Shown here: positions 62,808 through 64,000 of the stretch, piece by piece
Layout of the letters: every line of letters begins with the position of its first letter
Numbering within the stretch: the first letter of the stretch is position 1
Assembly (NCBI GenBank): GCA_026745465.1
Contig: JACYXH010000473.1
Coordinates: 5,514,691 to 5,578,690, forward strand
Source of the DNA: Lota lota
Lineage: Eukaryota > Chordata > Actinopteri > Gadiformes > Lotidae
Direction: 5' to 3'
Length of the DNA stretch: 64,000 nt
Notes under the pieces: generated by a model
Database searches by the model: none
The model's input: the letters and a program-made list of their open reading frames with translations, nothing else
What the model was told of the DNA's origin: nothing
Made by a program: the position numbers and the translations under genes

Positions 62808-64000
62808 CGACTACAACTCCAACATCCCCAGTTCGTCCTCTGACTTTCAAGTTGGAGGCTACAATATCAGAGCCTTTCACCGCAGAACTATCAAACCAAA
62901 AAACTGCAGAATTCCAAGAATTGGCATCGACTGTTAGGATGGTGGTAAGTTGATATTTTTTTCATATTTTAAGACTTTCACTTAGCTTTTATTGCATGCC
63001 ATTCTTCGATACTCTTCCTATACCTTTCATATTAATTGATTCGTTCACCATGTATGGCAAATTTTTCGTTGTTTGATTTGTTCTGGTTAAGCTTTTTGCT
63101 TGTCTGGTCTCATGAGCAGAAACTGCATACAGCACTACACTTGATTATTCCAGAAACCTGTAGACAGCATATATCGATTTCATACAGTCATGAATTGAGA
63201 TGTGTCCTTTTTTTCCAACACTTAGGTTAAAAGTGATGTTAATTCAATCCAGCCATTTACAAGGGCTTTTACATGTTTTAATATTTTGTATGGTCTTCCC
63301 ATAGTGTGATGGGATCTTTCGGGAGACATATGGGCTGGTTTTCATCACCACTAATGTCCTGCAATTCAGGTAAATGGTCCTTCATAAATAAAGGTCATTG
63401 TTGATAGTGTGAATTTAAGCTGTCTTGGGTGCTTCAACTCAAAGCACAGGGATAAAGACTAATTGAAATTACCTAAACAATAATATTCAGCTCTAGATAA
63501 CATTGGGTCAAAGAATAAGTACTATTTTATGCCTTATAAGTTAAATATTACGGGATATGTGCCCCATCTATAAGCAACAGCATGGAGCTTTCAAGTTGTA
63601 TTAAGTTGAATTGTAGCGTCATGAAGGCAATCTGTTTTTCAGACCGTCAAACGATGGAACCACTACAATAGAGGTGGAGCTTGTATTCAGTGAGACAGCA
63701 TCACCTGATGGGATCCCTTCAGCTAGTGACGTATTGGAGACCATGAGAATGGCTGCAGCCAACACCTCTGCTGGCGGAATCACATTTGATCCTAAATCAA
63801 TTGTTGTCACAAGTATGGTCACACTTTCCATTTTCGATCCTATGATAAAAGTAACAGCAATGGAATATAATGCTAACAGCAAATGCCTTGTCGCTCAAGT
63901 ATGTCACTTTTCCCTGATTCCTCCAGTTCGTCATCTGACTTTCAAGTTGGAGGCTACAATATCAGAGCCTTTCACCGCAGAACTATCAAACCAAACAACT
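34289..64000 (+). CDS. giant mucin-like glycoprotein with at least 25 tandem SEA domains (partial at 3' end)
   Basis: A signal-peptide exon (34289-34346) joins 25 complete three-exon SEA modules and a partial 26th: 77 exons, about 3,220 codons to the window edge. Module k has exon A (SEA N-half, ending TMV or RMV), exon B (65 nt, CDGIFRETYGLVFITTNVLQF plus the split Arg) and exon C (170 nt, RPSPDGxTTIEVELVF to FDPESIVVT). A and B are followed by GTAAGT/GTAAAT donors; C donors are GTATGC or GTATGG. Each module enters and leaves in phase 1. SEA identity rests on the FR...G....VELVF core and overall length; SEA domains are typical of extracellular mucins and proteoglycans. No transmembrane segment appears before the edge. 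I do not recognise the orthologue. Tandem SEA arrays are known in MUC16, but the sequence differs. Confidence 0.87.
34612..35668 (+). CDS. SEA module 1, with N-terminal Ser/Thr-rich leader
   Basis: Exons A 34612-34838, B 35107-35171, C 35499-35668. Exon A is the longest (227 nt). It holds the end of the signal peptide and a Ser/Thr-rich spacer before FKLKATISKPFTAELSNRTT. B encodes LRF where most copies have LQF. C reads DGNTTIEV, FSETASPEVIP and SIVLT. It looks like the most divergent, founder-like copy. Confidence 0.85.
35783..36820 (+). CDS. SEA module 2 (no Thr linker)
   Basis: Exons A 35783-35895 (113 nt, SNQTT), B 36258-36322, C 36651-36820 (DGTTTIEV, FSETASPDGIP, GGITFDPES). It is a short-linker A exon combined with a type II C exon, before regular alternation begins. 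Confidence 0.87.
36935..37970 (+). CDS. SEA module 3 (type I, no Thr linker)
   Basis: Exons A 36935-37047, B 37409-37473, C 37801-37970. C reads DGITTIEV: the Asn of the usual type I DGNTT sequon is Ile here. FNETASPEVIP is kept. Confidence 0.87.
38131..39162 (+). CDS. SEA module 4 (type II, linker of 9 Thr)
   Basis: Exons A 38131-38294, B 38655-38719, C 38993-39162. A opens TPK, then nine Thr (five ACA plus ACG ACT ACA ACT), then PTSPVRPLTFKLEATIS. C reads RPSNDGTTTIEV and GAITFDPES. Confidence 0.87.
39277..40311 (+). CDS. SEA module 5 (type I, no linker)
   Basis: Exons A 39277-39389 (SNQTTEEFQEL), B 39751-39815, C 40142-40311 (DGNTTIEV, FNETASPEMIP). It carries four N-glycosylation sequons. 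Confidence 0.87.
40472..41506 (+). CDS. SEA module 6 (type II, linker of 10 Thr)
   Basis: Exons A 40472-40638, B 40999-41063, C 41337-41506. It is nearly identical to module 4, 2,344 bp upstream, with one extra ACA codon. Confidence 0.87.
41621..42655 (+). CDS. SEA module 7 (type I, no linker)
   Basis: Exons A 41621-41733, B 42095-42159, C 42486-42655. It is nearly identical to module 5 at 2,344 bp spacing. Confidence 0.87.
42816..43847 (+). CDS. SEA module 8 (hybrid: Thr linker with type I C exon)
   Basis: Exons A 42816-42979 (9 Thr, SNQKTAEFHKL), B 43340-43404, C 43678-43847 (DGNTTIEV, FNETASPEMIP, but GGITFDPES). The C exon sits only 1,192 bp after the previous type I C exon. This breaks the alternation and suggests a one-module duplication or conversion. 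Confidence 0.86.
44008..45039 (+). CDS. SEA module 9 (type II, linker of 9 Thr)
   Basis: Exons A 44008-44171, B 44532-44596, C 44870-45039. C reads FDPKSIVVT where other copies have FDPES; module 25 shares the Lys. Confidence 0.87.
45154..46189 (+). CDS. SEA module 10 (type I, no linker)
   Basis: Exons A 45154-45266, B 45628-45692, C 46020-46189 (DGNTTIEV, FNETASPEVIP). Regular alternation resumes here. Confidence 0.87.
46350..47432 (+). CDS. SEA module 11 (type II, linker of 11 Thr)
   Basis: Exons A 46350-46519, B 46880-46944, C 47263-47432. B encodes LRF, otherwise seen only in module 1. C keeps RPSPDGTTT rather than RPSNDGTTT. The A-B and B-C introns are also more divergent, so this is an older lineage within the array. 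Confidence 0.87.
47547..48542 (+). CDS. SEA module 12 (type I, no linker)
   Basis: Exons A 47547-47659, B 47983-48047, C 48373-48542. The A-B intron lacks about 38 bp near 47,831 (TATTCTGAAAACC), a deletion shared with modules 20 and 24. Confidence 0.87.
48703..49746 (+). CDS. SEA module 13 (type II, linker of 13 Thr)
   Basis: Exons A 48703-48878, B 49239-49303, C 49577-49746. The Thr tract is almost pure ACA and has lost the ACG ACT interruption. Confidence 0.87.
49861..50894 (+). CDS. SEA module 14 (type I, no linker)
   Basis: Exons A 49861-49973, B 50335-50399, C 50725-50894. C reads METMRTAAANTS (ACG), a Thr marker shared with modules 18 and 22 at four-module spacing; here the residues before it are LETMRT. 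Confidence 0.87.
51055..52098 (+). CDS. SEA module 15 (type II, linker of 13 Thr)
   Basis: Exons A 51055-51230, B 51591-51655, C 51929-52098. The linker keeps the ACG ACT interruption. C reads RPSNDGTTT. Confidence 0.87.
52213..53246 (+). CDS. SEA module 16 (type I, no linker)
   Basis: Exons A 52213-52325, B 52687-52751, C 53077-53246. Unlike modules 12, 20 and 24, its A-B intron keeps the 38-bp segment. Confidence 0.87.
53407..54459 (+). CDS. SEA module 17 (type II, linker of 16 Thr)
   Basis: Exons A 53407-53591, B 53952-54016, C 54290-54459. The tract is 15 uninterrupted ACA codons plus ACT, tied for longest in the window. C reads GAITFDPES. Confidence 0.87.
54574..55607 (+). CDS. SEA module 18 (type I, no linker)
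   Basis: Exons A 54574-54686, B 55048-55112, C 55438-55607 (FNETASPEMIP, MRTAAANTS). The following intron carries a 4-bp TATA-area insertion (AAATACTGTATATAG) shared only with module 22. Confidence 0.87.
55773..56813 (+). CDS. SEA module 19 (type II, linker of 12 Thr)
   Basis: Exons A 55773-55945, B 56306-56370, C 56644-56813. The following 114-nt intron carries an in-frame TAA near 56,867, the only such stop I found among these short introns. Confidence 0.87.
56928..57924 (+). CDS. SEA module 20 (type I, no linker)
   Basis: Exons A 56928-57040, B 57364-57428, C 57755-57924. The A-B intron has the 38-bp deletion. Confidence 0.87.
58085..59137 (+). CDS. SEA module 21 (type II, linker of 16 Thr)
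   Basis: Exons A 58085-58269, B 58630-58694, C 58968-59137. It is the four-module counterpart of module 17 (4,678 bp apart), with GGITF instead of GAITF. Confidence 0.87.
59252..60285 (+). CDS. SEA module 22 (type I, no linker)
   Basis: Exons A 59252-59364, B 59726-59790, C 60116-60285. It shares the MRTAAANTS and AAATACTGTATATAG markers with module 18, exactly 4,678 bp upstream. Confidence 0.87.
60451..61491 (+). CDS. SEA module 23 (type II, linker of 12 Thr)
   Basis: Exons A 60451-60623, B 60984-61048, C 61322-61491. It is the counterpart of module 19, without the intronic TAA. Confidence 0.87.
61606..62602 (+). CDS. SEA module 24 (type I, no linker)
   Basis: Exons A 61606-61718, B 62041-62105, C 62433-62602. 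The A-B intron has the 38-bp deletion. It opens the next four-module block. Confidence 0.87.
62763..63812 (+). CDS. SEA module 25 (type II, linker of 15 Thr)
   Basis: Exons A 62763-62944, B 63305-63369, C 63643-63812. C reads FDPKSIVVT like module 9. This is the last complete module in the window. Confidence 0.87.
63927..64000 (+). CDS. SEA module 26, start of exon A (cut by window edge)
   Basis: A CCTCCAG acceptor is followed by RHLTFKLEATISEPFTAELS and continues to the last base. The array therefore extends beyond the window, and the gene's end is not visible. Confidence 0.85.

Larger units (their letters stand above)
34612..64000 (+). repeat. tandem array of about 1.2-kb SEA modules with 2.34-kb and 4.68-kb higher-order periods
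   Basis: C-exon starts are spaced alternately about 1.1-1.2 kb, so matching module types recur every 2,317-2,361 bp. From module 12 on, a four-module period appears: C16 to C20, C17 to C21, C18 to C22, C19 to C23 and C20 to C24 are each exactly 4,678 bp apart. Introns are as similar as exons, so whole genomic segments were duplicated. Confidence 0.93.

Noticed and set aside
37832-63000. Open frames of 150-158 codons with poly-Asn (and reverse-strand poly-Val) across the Thr-linker regions
   Set aside because: They read the (ACA)n tract in the wrong frame, as AAC (or GTT on the reverse), and run through intron sequence. The splice-supported frame encodes Thr.
35457-63882. Repeated 67-87 codon open frames on the minus strand within the SEA array
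   Set aside because: They are antisense shadows of exon C, repeated because the exon is repeated. No promoter or splice logic supports them.

Overview
The window is nuclear DNA from a vertebrate, almost certainly a teleost fish. Genes are split by GT-AG introns, CA/GT/CT microsatellites are very dense, and fish-type tRNA-derived SINEs, a LINE 3' end, a pogo-like DNA transposon and several MITE-like elements are present. Nothing resembles bacterial gene organisation, and no CRISPR array, rRNA gene or functional tRNA gene was seen.

Layout. (1) 1-17,576 is gene-poor. It holds microsatellites, a 430-bp CTC-rich polypyrimidine tract, a 7-copy minisatellite of about 66 bp, SINE fragments, a near-perfect 89-bp palindrome, and an inverted-repeat element with a degenerate telomere-like core. 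(2) 17,577-28,555 (minus strand) is a complete ten-exon TBC1D20 gene. Every splice phase joins in frame to give 413 residues, including both Rab-GAP catalytic fingers and the C-terminal membrane anchor. Its introns carry MITE-like elements, a hAT-like remnant and a 130-bp CA repeat. (3) 28,556-34,288 is intergenic. It holds a TIR element, a LINE 3' end, a pogo/Tigger-like element with a broken transposase, and an inverted copy of a repeat also found in TBC1D20 intron 6. A TATA box with a good splice donor at 31.93-32.13 kb is the best candidate promoter for the next gene. (4) 34,289-64,000 (plus strand) is a single gene that runs off the window. A signal-peptide exon is followed by at least 25 tandem copies of a three-exon SEA-domain module, plus the start of a 26th.

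The SEA array is the notable object. Each module (exons A, B, C) starts and ends in phase 1, so any number of copies stays in frame. The 77 exons seen here would encode about 3,220 residues. Modules mostly alternate between two kinds. One has four N-glycosylation sequons and no linker. The other has one sequon and an upstream poly-threonine linker of 9-16 Thr, encoded by a coding (ACA)n microsatellite. The predicted product is a giant secreted or membrane-tethered mucin-like glycoprotein whose sugar display alternates along its length. Above the two-module period (about 2.34 kb) lies a four-module higher-order repeat (about 4.68 kb), as in satellite DNA, which implies recent unequal exchange or gene conversion. 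I do not recognise a named orthologue, so no symbol is given.
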